A stretch of DNA of 64,000 nt from Thermohalobaculum sp963822985 (GCA_963822985.1 CAWGJU010000006.1:811022-875021), one strand, 5' to 3'; shown: positions 9,116 through 18,354, numbered from the stretch's first letter. The notes: generated by a model from the letters alone, not told the origin. Translations and numbers: made by a program.

Positions 9116-10420
9116 TCACGGCCGACCGATCGAGGCATAGCGGAAGCCGGCGGCGCGGACATCCTCGGGAACATAGACGTTGCGCAGGTCGACCATGACG
9201 TCGCCAGCCAGCTGGCCGCGGAGCCGCGCCATGTCGAGCGCGCGGAACTCGTTCCACTCGGTGAGGAGCACCACGCCGTCGGCGCCGTCGGCGGCCTCGT
9301 AGGGGTCGTCGGACCAGGTCACGGCGGGCAGGAGATGCTCGCCCTCGCGCCGCCCCTGCGGATCCACGACCCTGACCTTCGCGCCGCCGCCGACGAGCGC
9401 CGGCACTATCGTCAGCGCCGGCGCGTCGCGCATGTCGTCGGTGTTGGGCTTGAAGGTGACGCCGAGGACGAGGATCGTCTTGCCGTTGACCGACCCATCC
9501 ATCATGTCGAGGATCTTGTCGATCATGCGCCGCTTCACGGCGTCGTTGACCGCGATCACCGATTCGACGATCCGCATCGGCGCTCCGTGCTCCTGGCCGA
9601 TGCGGGCGAGCGCCGAGGTGTCCTTGGGGAAGCAGGATCCGCCATAGCCGGGGCCGGCATGGAGGAACTTGTTGCCGATTCGGCCGTCGAGGCCCATGCC
9701 CTTCGAGACTTCCTTCACGTCGGCGCCGACGCGCTCGCAAAGCATCGCGATCTCGTTGATGAAGGTGATCTTGGTCGCGAGGAATGCGTTGGCCGCGTAC
9801 TTGATCATCTCGGCCGAGGCGATGTCGGTCCTGACGATCGGGAAATCGCGGAGGTAGAGGGGCCGGTAGAGCTCGGCCATCACCTCGGCCGCCCGCTCGG
9901 TCTCGACGCCGACGACGACGCGGTCAGGCCGCATGAAGTCGTCGATCGCCGCTCCCTCGCGCAGGAATTCGGGGTTCGAGGCGACGTCGAAGTCGGCATC
10001 GGGCCTGGTCTCGCGGATGATGTCGCGGACCCGATGGTTGGTACCGACGGGCACCGTCGACTTGGTCACCACGACCGCATAGCCCGTCAGCGCGCGGGCG
10101 ATCTCCTCGGCGGCGGCGTAGACAAAGGTCAGGTCGGCATGGCCGTCGCCCCGCCGGGTGGGCGTTCCGACCGCGATGAAAACCGCGTCCGCGCCGTCCA
10201 CCGCCGCGGCGAGATCGCCGGTAAACGAGAGCCGTCCTGCCTCGACGTTCTTCGCCATCAGCGACTGGAGGCCGGGCTCGTAGATCGGCACCCGGCCCGC
10301 CGACAGCAGGTCGATCTTCCTGGGATCCTTGTCGACGCAGACGACGTCGTGACCGAAATCCGAGAAGCAGACGCCCGAGACGAGCCCGACATAGCCCGTG
10401 CCGATCATCGCGATACGCAT
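9116..10420 (-). CDS. ugd: UDP-glucose 6-dehydrogenase
   Basis: Oxidises UDP-glucose to UDP-glucuronate with two NAD+, supplying precursors for capsule, exopolysaccharide or lipid A sugars. The 434 residues show the N-terminal NAD motif (IGTGYVGLVSG), the central helical dimer domain (SNPEFLREGAAIDDF, AEMIKYAANAFLATKI), the catalytic cysteine in GGSCFPKDT (about residue 262) and the C-terminal UDP-binding half (GVTFKPNTDDMRDAP). The start ATG at 10418-10420 is immediately before the Rossmann fold. The frame is unbroken. No polysaccharide cluster is adjacent. Confidence 0.95.
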   Translation of the reverse strand: MRIAMIGTGYVGLVSGVCFSDFGHDVVCVDKDPRKIDLLSAGRVPIYEPGLQSLMAKNVEAGRLSFTGDLAAAVDGADAVFIAVGTPTRRGDGHADLTFVYAAAEEIARALTGYAVVVTKSTVPVGTNHRVRDIIRETRPDADFDVASNPEFLREGAAIDDFMRPDRVVVGVETERAAEVMAELYRPLYLRDFPIVRTDIASAEMIKYAANAFLATKITFINEIAMLCERVGADVKEVSKGMGLDGRIGNKFLHAGPGYGGSCFPKDTSALARIGQEHGAPMRIVESVIAVNDAVKRRMIDKILDMMDGSVNGKTILVLGVTFKPNTDDMRDAPALTIVPALVGGGAKVRVVDPQGRREGEHLLPAVTWSDDPYEAADGADGVVLLTEWNEFRALDMARLRGQLAGDVMVDLRNVYVPEDVRAAGFRYASIGRP

Positions 10421-10677
10421 CGCAGTCCCCTCATTGATGGTCCGGCGGTCGTAAGCCTAGAATGCTTCCTTCCGGGCCAAAGGTGTCCGCCCGATTAAGG
10501 AGCGTTCGCGCACGAGCGCCTGCGTTTGAATTTCGCGACCCGGGGCGAGAACGATGCCCCCGCTCGAAATCCGCGCGGCCGGAGAACACCACCGCGCGTC
10601 GCCGACGTGCATGGCGGATGCCGCTGAGCCGAACACGGTCAAGGCGCGTCCTTCCGTGAGCGCGCCGTCAGCCGGGA

Positions 10678-10899
10678 TCAGAGGCCGAAGCCGTCGTACT
10701 TCTTCTTGAAGCGCGAGACCCGCCCGCCCGTGTCGACCAGGCTGCGCTGACCGCCCGTCCAGGCCGGATGCGCATGCGGGTCGATCTCGAGCGTCAGCTG
10801 GTCGCCTGCCGCGCCCCAGGTCGAGCGCATCTGCACGACGCTGCCATCGGTCATCTTCACGTCGATGACGTGGTAATCGGGGTGAATGTCGGTCTTCAT
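10678..10899 (-). CDS. rpmE: 50S ribosomal protein L31
   Basis: Large-subunit ribosomal protein of 73 residues (MKTDIHPDYHVIDVKMTDG, then HPAWTGGQ and RVSRFKKKYDGFGL). The zinc-binding CxxC pair of type A L31 is absent, so this is a cysteine-free form that does not need zinc. The start ATG at 10897-10899 follows a GGAGCGAGCG Shine-Dalgarno-like run. It is a stand-alone gene; the 257 bases downstream, toward ugd, contain no gene that I can see. Confidence 0.95.
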   Translation of the reverse strand: MKTDIHPDYHVIDVKMTDGSVVQMRSTWGAAGDQLTLEIDPHAHPAWTGGQRSLVDTGGRVSRFKKKYDGFGL

Positions 10900-11096
10900 C
10901 GCTCGCTCCGGGAGAGAAAGGTGCGGACGGCGGCGCCGTCCCCGTGCATTGGAAAAACTAACGAGGCCGCGCTCGCGGCTTCGAGGACGCGCGTCTATAT
11001 GGCAATCGCGCACTGCAAACAACCCCCGCTCTGGGCAACCACTTGGCAACCGGGCGCGGGGCGGGCAAGCAGGCGCTGCCGCAAGCGAGTCACCAT

Positions 11097-11783
11097 ATGC
11101 GCGGGCCGGGCCCGAAACTGATCATCTTCGACGTCGACGGCACGCTGGTCGACAGCCAGGCGGCGATCCTGTCGGCGATGGCGGAGGCGTTCCTTCGGGC
11201 CGGCCGGCCCGCGCCCTTGCGCGAGGCGGCGCTCGGGGTGGTCGGCCTGTCGCTGCCACAGGCGATGGCGGTGCTGGCGCCCGAGGCGGAGGCCGACGCG
11301 CATATGCAGCTCGCCCGACATTACCGCGAGGCGTTCATCGCCCTGCGGTCCCGCACGGGCGGCGAGGCGGCGATGCCGCTCTACCCCGGCGCACGCGAGA
11401 CCGTGGCCCGGCTCGCCGGCGAGGGCCGTTTGCTTGCCATCGCGACCGGCAAGGCGCGCCGGGGGCTCGACCATTTCCTGGTGACGCACGGGCTGAAGCA
11501 CCATTTCGTCGTCACGCAGACGGCCGATGATGCGCCTTCCAAGCCGCATCCGCAGATGGTGCTGAACTGCCTGGCCGAGTCGGGTGTCGCGGCAAGCGAC
11601 GCCGTCATGGTCGGCGACACGGGCTTCGACATGGAGATGGCGCGCGCCGCAGGTTGCCGGGCGCTGGGGGTTGCCTGGGGCTATCATCCGACGCCGCGCG
11701 TTCTCGCGGGCGGGGCCGAGCGCATCGCCGAGACCTTCGAGGAGCTGGAGGCGATGCTGGATACGCTTTGGATGCCGGCATGA
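11097..11783 (+). CDS. HAD-superfamily hydrolase (phosphoglycolate-phosphatase-like)
   Basis: Phosphatase of 228 residues. HAD motif I is FDVDGTLVDS (nucleophile Asp near residue 11), motif II lies in AIATGK, motif III in SKPHPQM and motif IV in MVGDTGFDMEMA. The helical cap follows motif I, as in Gph/PGMB-like members. The natural start is the ATG at 11097; earlier in-frame codons encode an unlikely leader. The stop overlaps the ATG of the ATP12 gene (ATGA), so the pair is translationally coupled. In many alphaproteobacteria such a HAD gene precedes an ATP12 gene. The substrate is not identifiable. Confidence 0.88.
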   Translation: MRGPGPKLIIFDVDGTLVDSQAAILSAMAEAFLRAGRPAPLREAALGVVGLSLPQAMAVLAPEAEADAHMQLARHYREAFIALRSRTGGEAAMPLYPGARETVARLAGEGRLLAIATGKARRGLDHFLVTHGLKHHFVVTQTADDAPSKPHPQMVLNCLAESGVAASDAVMVGDTGFDMEMARAAGCRALGVAWGYHPTPRVLAGGAERIAETFEELEAMLDTLWMPA

Positions 11784-12478
11784 AGCGATTCTGGGAGGAG
11801 GCGCGCTCCGCGCGGGTCGAGGGCGGTTGGCTGATCCGCCTCGATGCGCGCCCCGTGCTGACGCCGGCGCGGCGGCTCTGCATCGTGCCGCTCGCCTCCA
11901 TGGCCGACGGGATCGCCGCGGAATGGAACGCGCAGGGCGAGCGGATCGACCCGTTGTCCATGCCTTTGACGCGCGCGGCCAGCACCTGCCTTGATCGGGT
12001 GATGCCCGAGGCCGGAGCCGTGCGGCGCAACGTCGCCGGCTATGGGGGCGCGGACCTCCTCTGCTATCGGTCGCCCCGACCGCCCGAGCTCGCCGAACGC
12101 CAGTCGCGCGGCTGGGATCCGCTGCTCGACTGGGCCGCCGAGGCGCTCGGCGCGCAGCTGACCGTCGCCGAGGGCGTCATGCACGTGGCGCAGCCGCCGG
12201 AGGCGATGGCCAGGCTCGGCGCCGAAGTGGACGCGCTCGACCCCTGGGAACTGACGGCGTTGAGCGAGCTGACGACGCTGACCGGGTCGCTGGTCCTGGC
12301 GCTCGCCATCTGCCACGGCCGAATTCAGCCGGACGCGGCCTGGGCGCTGTCGCGCATCGACGAGCAGTGGAACATCGAGCAGTGGGGCGAGGACGCCGAG
12401 GCGGCGCAGCAGACCGCTCGGCGCGAGGCTGATTTCCTGACAGCCGCCGAGCTTCTGCGCCTGTTGGGGCGGAGCTGA
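11780..12478 (+). CDS. ATP12-family F1-ATPase assembly chaperone
   Basis: Homologue of the mitochondrial Atp12 chaperone, which holds the F1 alpha subunit before assembly. The 232 residues begin MKRFWEEARSARVEGGW and contain the family pattern LDARPVLTPARRL, IAAEWNAQGERIDP, MPLTRAASTCLDRV and DLLCYRSP. The C-terminal helical part includes LSELTTLTGSLVLALAI. The start overlaps the stop of the HAD gene. Found mainly in alphaproteobacteria and mitochondria, it is one of the taxonomic clues in this window. Confidence 0.9.
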   Translation: MKRFWEEARSARVEGGWLIRLDARPVLTPARRLCIVPLASMADGIAAEWNAQGERIDPLSMPLTRAASTCLDRVMPEAGAVRRNVAGYGGADLLCYRSPRPPELAERQSRGWDPLLDWAAEALGAQLTVAEGVMHVAQPPEAMARLGAEVDALDPWELTALSELTTLTGSLVLALAICHGRIQPDAAWALSRIDEQWNIEQWGEDAEAAQQTARREADFLTAAELLRLLGRS

Positions 12479-12484
12479 TCCGTC

Positions 12485-13042
12485 TCAGCCGGCCCCCTCA
12501 TGGCCGCCATCACGGCCGCCTTGCTGGCCCCAGTCGAGGCGGGCCCAGACGCGCTCGTGCAGGAAGTAGAGCACAAGCTTCGTGACGACCTCGAATCCGC
12601 CGATCGACAGGGCGGCGCCGATGCTGCCGGTGAAGATCAGCGCCAGGACGACGGTGTCGATGCCGGCCAGCACGCGCCAACTCGCGGTCTTGGCGACCGA
12701 ACGTCGATGCAGTTCTCGGCGCCGCGGCCCGTCGTGCCTCAGCCCCCAGGCGATCTGGGCCCAGCCACGCTCGTGCAGGAAGTAGAGCACGACCTTCGTC
12801 ACGAGTTCGGTCACCGCGATGAGCGACGAGGTCCGCGCCGTCGCCGCGTGCGAGATCGGGTGCACCCCGAACAGCGGTGCAACGAATGTCAGCACCAGGA
12901 AGGACAACACGAAAGTGTCGAGCGTACCGACGATCCGCCAGGAAACCGACTTGGCGAGCGACCGGCGCATGCCGTCGCGTCGCGGCGCCAGGCCTGTCCG
13001 CCCTCCCTCGACCACCCATTCCTCCGCGTCGACACGCCCCAT
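12485..13042 (-). CDS. Tandem DUF2061 membrane protein
   Basis: Membrane protein with two copies of the short DUF2061 hairpin. Repeat 1 has KSVSWRIVGTLDTFVLSFLV and TELVTKVVLYFLHERGWAQI; repeat 2 has KTASWRVLAGIDTVVLALIF and FEVVTKLVLYFLHERVWARL. The function of the family is unknown. The ATG at 13042 gives 185 residues; an internal ATG at 12970 (MRRSLAKSVSW) would start at the repeat and is an equally good choice. It converges on the ATP12 gene with a 6-base gap and no visible terminator. Confidence 0.85.
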   Translation of the reverse strand: MGRVDAEEWVVEGGRTGLAPRRDGMRRSLAKSVSWRIVGTLDTFVLSFLVLTFVAPLFGVHPISHAATARTSSLIAVTELVTKVVLYFLHERGWAQIAWGLRHDGPRRRELHRRSVAKTASWRVLAGIDTVVLALIFTGSIGAALSIGGFEVVTKLVLYFLHERVWARLDWGQQGGRDGGHEGAG

Positions 13043-13276
13043 GGTTGCGCGCGCCGTGGACTATGCTCTGCCGGCCGGCCGTCGGCAATGGCAGGCCGGC
13101 CAGCCCTCCGCCACGGCTTCGACGAGCCAGTGGACGCTGGCGGGCGCGGCGGAGGACCGCTGGCGGGCCGCCCCTTTCACGGCCCGGTGACCGCCTCTCA
13201 CGTTCGCGAGAATCGCCGTCGAAGCTCGGTCGGAGGGGCCCATCTACGACATCATCGCCCCTTCCTGGAGAAAGCC

Positions 13277-13435
13277 ATGCTGGACGGATTGCTCGACATC
13301 TTCAGGGCCGAGAACGCGCTCGACCGCCAAATCGAGATGCTCGAGGCGTTGAGCGATCGAGAGCTCGCGGACCTAGGCCTTGCGCGGGACCAGATCGAGG
13401 CTTTCGTGCGAGGAACTGTCGGGTCGGCCGATTGA
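13277..13435 (+). CDS. Small DUF1127-like protein
   Basis: Short protein of 52 residues, MLDGLLDIFRAENALDRQIEM followed by LEALSDRELADLGLARDQI. The LSDRELADLGL turn matches the DUF1127 motif, whose members are small arginine-rich RNA-associated regulators in alphaproteobacteria, although this copy is more acidic. A GGAG seven bases before the ATG supports translation. It lies in a gap of about 430 bases between convergent neighbours. Confidence 0.7.
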   Translation: MLDGLLDIFRAENALDRQIEMLEALSDRELADLGLARDQIEAFVRGTVGSAD

Positions 13436-13472
13436 GGCGGCCGTTCCCGCTCCGCTCCCCCGAGGTGGGGGG

Positions 13473-13877
13473 TCAGAGACGCCAGTCGTCGATCGCCGCT
13501 ATTTCGTCGTCCGTCATGCCGAAATGGTGCGCGATCTCGTGGACCAGCACATGCCGGACCAGCGCATCGAGCGCGACGTCGCCGCGCGCGGCCCACTCGT
13601 CGAGGATCGGGCGGCGAAAGAGCCATACCGCGTCCGGCAACTGCACCACGTCGTTGACCGACTTTTCGGTCAATGCGACGCCTTCGTAGAGCCCGGTCAG
13701 ATCGAAGGCGTCGTCGATGCCGAGCTCGGCGAGCGTGTCCTCCTCGGCGAAGTCGGCGACGTGGAGGCTCAGGCCGGCGCAGCGTTCGCGGAACACCGCC
13801 GGCAGGTCGTCATAGGCGGCGGTGGCCATCTCCTCGAAGTCGGCGAGGCTCGGCGCGGTGTCGGAAACGATCGGCAT
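13473..13877 (-). CDS. Minimal zincin-type metallopeptidase family protein
   Basis: Soluble protein of 134 residues with the extended zinc motif HEIAHHFGMTDDEI (HExxHxxGxxDxE) near the C-terminus, the hallmark of the small 'metallopeptidase family' (DUF1025-like) zincins. Upstream sequence is acidic and helical (DFEEMATAAYDDLP). The start ATG at 13875-13877 is the only good one. No physiological substrate is known for the family, and no partner gene is apparent. Confidence 0.85.
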   Translation of the reverse strand: MPIVSDTAPSLADFEEMATAAYDDLPAVFRERCAGLSLHVADFAEEDTLAELGIDDAFDLTGLYEGVALTEKSVNDVVQLPDAVWLFRRPILDEWAARGDVALDALVRHVLVHEIAHHFGMTDDEIAAIDDWRL

Positions 13878-14016
13878 GCCTTGCCGGTAGGGCGGTCGAG
13901 CAGATGCGTCAAGCCGGGCGCGAGGCCCTTTTTGAGGCCTTGAGAGGCCCTTGACCGGGCAGCGGGGCTCGCGTAGATGACGGCGTCATTGTCCGGCATG
14001 GCCGGGCAGTGAATGC

Positions 14017-14093
14017 GCGGTTGTAGCTCAGTCGGTTAGAGTACCGGCCTGTCACGCCGGGGGTCGCGGGTTCGAGTCCCGTCAACCGCGCCA
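14017..14093 (+). tRNA. tRNA-Asp (GTC)
   Basis: A 77-base tRNA with encoded CCA. Acceptor arms GCGGTTG and CAACCGC pair fully. The D arm, anticodon loop CTGTCAC (anticodon GTC) with its GGC/GCC-based stem, and the T arm GCGGG-TTCGAGT-CCCGT are regular. It sits just upstream of the nuo operon. Confidence 0.97.
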
Positions 14094-14224
14094 TCTCTCT
14101 CCACCACCCCGACTTGCAGAGACCCGCCCGCGTTGACCTCGTGGGTCATGGCGGCTACACACCGCCGCAGCGGGGCGGGATGCTCCCCAGCGCCGCGGAC
14201 CTCCGCCAGCCAGGTGAGTGCCCG

Positions 14225-14590
14225 ATGAACGAGATCCTCCTCGAATACCTGCCGATCGTGATCTTCCTCGGCATCGCCATCGCGCTCGGGCTGGTCTTCA
14301 TCATCGCCGCGCTGGTGCTGGCGGTGCGCCGCCCGGACCCCGAGAAGGTGTCGGCCTATGAGTGCGGCTTCAACGCCTTCGACGACGCGCGGATGAAGTT
14401 CGACGTGCGGTTCTACCTCGTGTCGATCCTGTTCATTATATTCGACCTCGAGATCGCCATGCTGTTTCCGTGGGCCGCGGCCTTCGGCGCGCTAAGTGAC
14501 ACGGCGTTCTGGTCGATGATGGTCTTTCTCGCCGTGCTGACGATCGGCTTTGCGTATGAGTGGAAGAAAGGAGCGCTGGAATGGGAGTGA
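14225..14590 (+). CDS. nuoA: NADH-quinone oxidoreductase subunit A
   Basis: Membrane subunit of complex I, 121 residues, three transmembrane helices, with the cytoplasmic loop YECGFNAFDDARMKFDVRFYL that shapes the quinone-site entry. First gene of the nuoA-N operon. The ATG at 14225 is in the right place for the first helix (ILLEYLPIVIFLGIAIALGL). The stop (TGA 14588-14590) overlaps the nuoB start, indicating coupled translation. The operon promoter should lie in the 130 bases after tRNA-Asp. Confidence 0.97.
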   Translation: MNEILLEYLPIVIFLGIAIALGLVFIIAALVLAVRRPDPEKVSAYECGFNAFDDARMKFDVRFYLVSILFIIFDLEIAMLFPWAAAFGALSDTAFWSMMVFLAVLTIGFAYEWKKGALEWE

Positions 14591-15109
14591 ACCCGCCCCT
14601 CTCCACCGCCGGACACGCCCGCGCTGCGGACGAACGTTTCCAACGAGCTGGCCGACAAGGGATTTCTGCTGACGACGGCGGAGGACCTGATCAACTGGTC
14701 GCGCACCGGCTCGCTGATGTGGATGACCTTCGGGCTGGCCTGCTGCGCCGTCGAGATGATGCACACCTCGATGCCGCGCTATGACGCCGAGCGCTTCGGT
14801 TTCGCGCCGCGCGCGAGCCCGCGCCAGTCGGACGTGATGATCGTGGCGGGCACGCTGTGCAACAAGATGGCGCCGGCGCTGCGCAAGGTTTACGATCAGA
14901 TGCCCGAGCCGCGCTATGTCATCTCGATGGGCTCGTGCGCCAATGGCGGCGGGTACTATCACTACAGCTACAGCGTGGTGCGCGGCTGCGACCGGATCAT
15001 CCCGGTCGACATCTACGTGCCCGGCTGTCCGCCGACGGCCGAGGCGCTGCTCTACGGCATCCTGCAATTGCAGCGGAAGATCCGCCGCACCGGCACCATC
15101 GTGCGCTGA
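14581..15109 (+). CDS. nuoB: NADH-quinone oxidoreductase subunit B (one frame break)
   Basis: Peripheral subunit that carries cluster N2, the last iron-sulphur centre before quinone. Ligands are visible as the tandem cysteines in FGLACCAVEMM, then GSCANGGGYY and VPGCPPTAEAL. The ATG at 14581 lies inside the nuoA end. Near 14611 an extra base (GCC+G before GAC ACG) must be dropped to join MGVNPPLSTA to DTPALRTNVSNELADKG. Corrected length is 175 residues, normal for the family. Confidence 0.95.
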
Positions 15110-15115
15110 GGGACC

Positions 15116-15739
15116 ATGGCTGACGAGGCGCTGCACGAGCTCGGCGAGATGATCGCCGCCGCCCAGGCCGACGCGGTGCTCGAGACCCGCGTCGCGGTGG
15201 GCGAGCTGACGCTGATGGCGACCGTGCCGGGCCTGCGCCGGCTGGTCACGCATCTGCGCGACAACGCGGCCTGCGCGTTCACGACGCTGGTCGACGTCAC
15301 GGCGGTCGACTGGCCCGAGCGCGACGACCGCTTTGAGGTGGTCTACCATTTCCTGTCGATGCCGCAGAACCAGCGGGTGCGCGTCAAGATCGCCGTGTCC
15401 GAGGACGAGGTCGTGCCCTCGATCACCGACCTGCACCCGACCGCGAACTGGTTCGAGCGCGAGGTCTTCGACATGTACGGGATCATGTTCTCGGGCCATC
15501 CCGACCTGCGCCGCATCCTGACGGATTACGGCTTTCGCGGGCATCCGCTGCGCAAGGACTTTCCGACGACGGGCTATGTCGAGCTGCGCTATGACGAGAC
15601 GCACAAGCGGGTGGTCTACGAGCCGGTTCGCCTGGTGCAGGAGTACCGCGCCTTCGATTTCATGTCGCCATGGGAGGGCGCGCACTACATCCTCCCGGGT
15701 GACGAGAAGAACCCGGAAGTGAAGAAGCGCGAGGTCTGA
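15116..15739 (+). CDS. nuoC: NADH-quinone oxidoreductase subunit C
   Basis: Peripheral-arm subunit (30 kDa family), 207 residues, no cofactor. The signatures WFEREVFDMYGI, GHPDLRRILTDYGF and HPLRKDFP are present and uninterrupted. The start ATG at 15116 lies six bases after nuoB. The gene is separate from nuoD, as in most alphaproteobacteria, not fused as in enterobacteria. Confidence 0.96.
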   Translation: MADEALHELGEMIAAAQADAVLETRVAVGELTLMATVPGLRRLVTHLRDNAACAFTTLVDVTAVDWPERDDRFEVVYHFLSMPQNQRVRVKIAVSEDEVVPSITDLHPTANWFEREVFDMYGIMFSGHPDLRRILTDYGFRGHPLRKDFPTTGYVELRYDETHKRVVYEPVRLVQEYRAFDFMSPWEGAHYILPGDEKNPEVKKREV

Positions 15740-15855
15740 CGCCTCGCGCGCCGCGCCGCGCGCGCGGCGCGCCAGGTCGACGGGATCATGACGGACATCG
15801 AGGCCGTGCTATGCGCGGCGGAGGCGGCCTGAGCCGCCGCAGAGGACGGAGCGAG

Positions 15856-17061
15856 ATGGAAGGCGACCTGCAGACGGGCGAGCAGCGCATCCGCAACTTC
15901 AACATCAATTTCGGGCCGCAGCATCCGGCGGCGCACGGCGTGCTGCGCCTGGTGCTGGAACTCGACGGCGAGATCGTCGAGCGCGTCGACCCGCATATCG
16001 GCCTGCTCCATCGCGGCACCGAAAAGCTGATGGAGAGCCGCACCTACCTGCAGAACCTGCCTTATTTCGACCGGCTCGACTATGTCTCGCCGATGAGCCA
16101 GGAGCACGCCTGGTGCCTGGTCATCGAGAAGCTGGTGCAATGCGGCGTGCCGCGGCGCGCGAGCTATATCCGCGTGCTCTATTCCGAGATCACGCGCATC
16201 CTGAACCACCTGCTGAACGTGACGACGCAGGCGATGGATGTCGGCGCGCTGACCCCGCCGCTCTGGGGGTTCGAGGAGCGCGAGAAGCTGATGGTCTTCT
16301 ACGAGCGCGCCAGCGGCGGGCGGCTGCACGCCGCCTATTTCCGGCCGGGCGGCGTGCACCAGGACCTGCCGCCGCAGCTGTGCGACGACATCTGGCAGTG
16401 GACGGAGGCGTTCCCGCAGGTCCTCGACGACCTCGAGGGGTTGTTGACCGAGAACCGCATCTTCAAGCAGCGCAATGTCGACATCGGCGTCTGCTCGATC
16501 GAGGAGGCGCAGGCCTGGGGGTTCTCGGGCGTCATGGTGCGCGGCTCGGGCTGGGCCTGGGATCTGCGCCGGGCGCAGCCCTACGAGCGCTACAGCGAGT
16601 TCGATTTCCGCATCCCCGTCGGCAAGCACGGCGACTGTTATGACCGCTATCTCTGCCGCATGGACGAGATGCGCGAGTCGACCAAGATCATGCGCCAGGC
16701 GCTGGAAAAGCTCGACGACTGCAAGGGCGAGCCGGTGATCACCGACGACGGCAAGATCGCCCCGCCCAAGCGCGGCGAGATGAAGACCTCGATGGAGGCG
16801 CTGATCCACCACTTCAAGCTTTGGACCGAAGGCTTCCGCGTGCCGGAGGGCGAGGCCTATGCCTTCGTCGAGGCGCCGAAGGGCGAGTTCGGCGTCTATC
16901 TGGTCAGCGACGGCACCAACAAGCCCTACAGGGCCAAGATCCGGCCCTCGGGCTACCCGCATCTTTCCGCCATGGACTCGATGTGCCGCGGCCATCTGCT
17001 GGCCGACGTCTCGGCCGTGCTCGGCTCGCTCGACATCGTCTTCGGGGAGATCGACCGGTGA
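15856..17061 (+). CDS. nuoD: NADH-quinone oxidoreductase subunit D
   Basis: 49 kDa-type subunit, 401 residues, which forms the quinone-binding pocket with NuoB. Family motifs: FGPQHPAAHGVLR at the start, HIGLLHRGTEKL, RGSGWAWDLRRAQPYE, and the C-terminal GDIDIVFGEIDR-type ending (SLDIVFGEIDR). The chosen ATG at 15856 is preceded by AGGACGGAG. The 116 bases between nuoC and nuoD hold no gene. The last bases overlap the GTG start of nuoE (GTGA). Confidence 0.97.
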   Translation: MEGDLQTGEQRIRNFNINFGPQHPAAHGVLRLVLELDGEIVERVDPHIGLLHRGTEKLMESRTYLQNLPYFDRLDYVSPMSQEHAWCLVIEKLVQCGVPRRASYIRVLYSEITRILNHLLNVTTQAMDVGALTPPLWGFEEREKLMVFYERASGGRLHAAYFRPGGVHQDLPPQLCDDIWQWTEAFPQVLDDLEGLLTENRIFKQRNVDIGVCSIEEAQAWGFSGVMVRGSGWAWDLRRAQPYERYSEFDFRIPVGKHGDCYDRYLCRMDEMRESTKIMRQALEKLDDCKGEPVITDDGKIAPPKRGEMKTSMEALIHHFKLWTEGFRVPEGEAYAFVEAPKGEFGVYLVSDGTNKPYRAKIRPSGYPHLSAMDSMCRGHLLADVSAVLGSLDIVFGEIDR

Positions 17062-18344
17062 GCCTGCGCCGTCTCCATCACGAGCAGCCCGCAAGCTTTG
17101 CCTTCACCCCGGCGAATGCCGAGTGGGCGCGGGCTCAGATGGCCAAGTTCCCGGCCGGGCGGCAGGCCTCGGCGGTGATCCCGCTGCTCTGGCGCGGCCA
17201 GGAGCAGGAGGGGTGGGTGACGCGGCCGATGATCGAGGAGGTCGCGCGGATGCTCGGCATGGACTCGATCCGCGTCCTCGAGGTCGCGACCTTCTACTTC
17301 ATGTTCCAGCTGCAGCCCGTCGGCGGCGTCGCGCACGTCCAGGTCTGCGGCACGACCTCTTGCATGATCTGTGGCGCCGAGGACCTGATCGCCGTTTGCC
17401 GCGAGCGGATCGCGCGCGAGCCGCACCAGCTTTCCGCCGACGGCAAGTTCTCGTGGGAGGAGGTCGAGTGCCTCGGCGCCTGCTCGAACGCGCCGATGGT
17501 GCAGATCGGCAAGGACTATTACGAGGATCTGACGGCCGAAAGCTTTGCCGCGCTCCTCGACGCCTTTGCCAGCGGCGAGGTGCCGCGGCCCGGCCCGCAG
17601 AACGGCCGCTGGGCGTGCGAGCCCGTGACCGGGCGGACGGCGCTGCTTGGCGACGCCTTCCACGGCGGCAATGCCTCGGTCGAGCTGGCGCTGGACAAGG
17701 GCGACACGGTCGCCCGCATCACGGGCGAGCGCGCGACCGAGCGGGGCGACATGCGCCCGGCCGAGGGGCGCGCCGCGACCGAGACGGGGCTGACCGACAT
17801 TCCTGGCGAACCCGCCGGCCAGGCCGCGCCGAAACAGGCCGCCGAGACGAAGCCCGACCGCAAGGAGCGCGCCGAGCGCCCGGCGCCTCTGCCCTCGGAC
17901 AAGGCCGAGGTGGCGGGCGAGCCCGAGAGGGAGGAGGCGGCCGAGCGCCAGACGGAAAAGGCGCCGGCCAAGGACAACAACGGCTCGGGCCTGCCGCCGC
18001 GCGACGGGTCGGATACCGAGATCGATGAGGTGATGCCCGACCCGGCCGGCAAGCCGCACGGACCGACGCGGGCCGAGGTGCAGAACCTGATGCCGGCGCC
18101 GCGCGACGGCCGGGCGGACGACCTGAAGCGCATCCGGGGGATCGGACCGAAGATCGAGGCGCAGCTGAACGCGCTCGGGATCTGGCACTTCGACCAGATC
18201 GCCGGGTTGAATGCCGACGAGATCGCCTGGATCGACAGCCAGCTCGAGGGCTTTCAGGGCCGGATCGAGCGCGACGACTGGGTGGCGCAGGCCCAGGCAT
18301 TGGCCGAGGGCGGCGATCCTGATGCCGCGAAGCGGGACCTCTGA
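17058..18344 (+). CDS. nuoE: NADH-quinone oxidoreductase subunit E with long charged linker and C-terminal HhH domain
   Basis: Carries the [2Fe-2S] centre N1a; ligands lie in CGTTSCM and CLGACSN within the first 155 residues. The canonical protein ends near residue 170, but this one has 428. An acidic/basic low-complexity linker (about 200-345) is followed by a helix-hairpin-helix fold, LKRIRGIGPKIEAQLNALGI and WHFDQIAGLNADEIAWID (about 353-395). Long NuoE tails of this kind are known in some alphaproteobacteria; the role of the HhH part, normally nucleic-acid binding, is unclear. The GTG start overlaps nuoD. The frame is unbroken. Confidence 0.95.
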   Translation: MSLRRLHHEQPASFAFTPANAEWARAQMAKFPAGRQASAVIPLLWRGQEQEGWVTRPMIEEVARMLGMDSIRVLEVATFYFMFQLQPVGGVAHVQVCGTTSCMICGAEDLIAVCRERIAREPHQLSADGKFSWEEVECLGACSNAPMVQIGKDYYEDLTAESFAALLDAFASGEVPRPGPQNGRWACEPVTGRTALLGDAFHGGNASVELALDKGDTVARITGERATERGDMRPAEGRAATETGLTDIPGEPAGQAAPKQAAETKPDRKERAERPAPLPSDKAEVAGEPEREEAAERQTEKAPAKDNNGSGLPPRDGSDTEIDEVMPDPAGKPHGPTRAEVQNLMPAPRDGRADDLKRIRGIGPKIEAQLNALGIWHFDQIAGLNADEIAWIDSQLEGFQGRIERDDWVAQAQALAEGGDPDAAKRDL

Positions 18345-18354
18345 GGACGGACAC

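Noticed and set aside
13440..13475. Terminator between the DUF1127-like and zincin genes (CCCCC-GAGGT-GGGGG)
   Set aside because: The stem is short and no U-tract follows on either strand.
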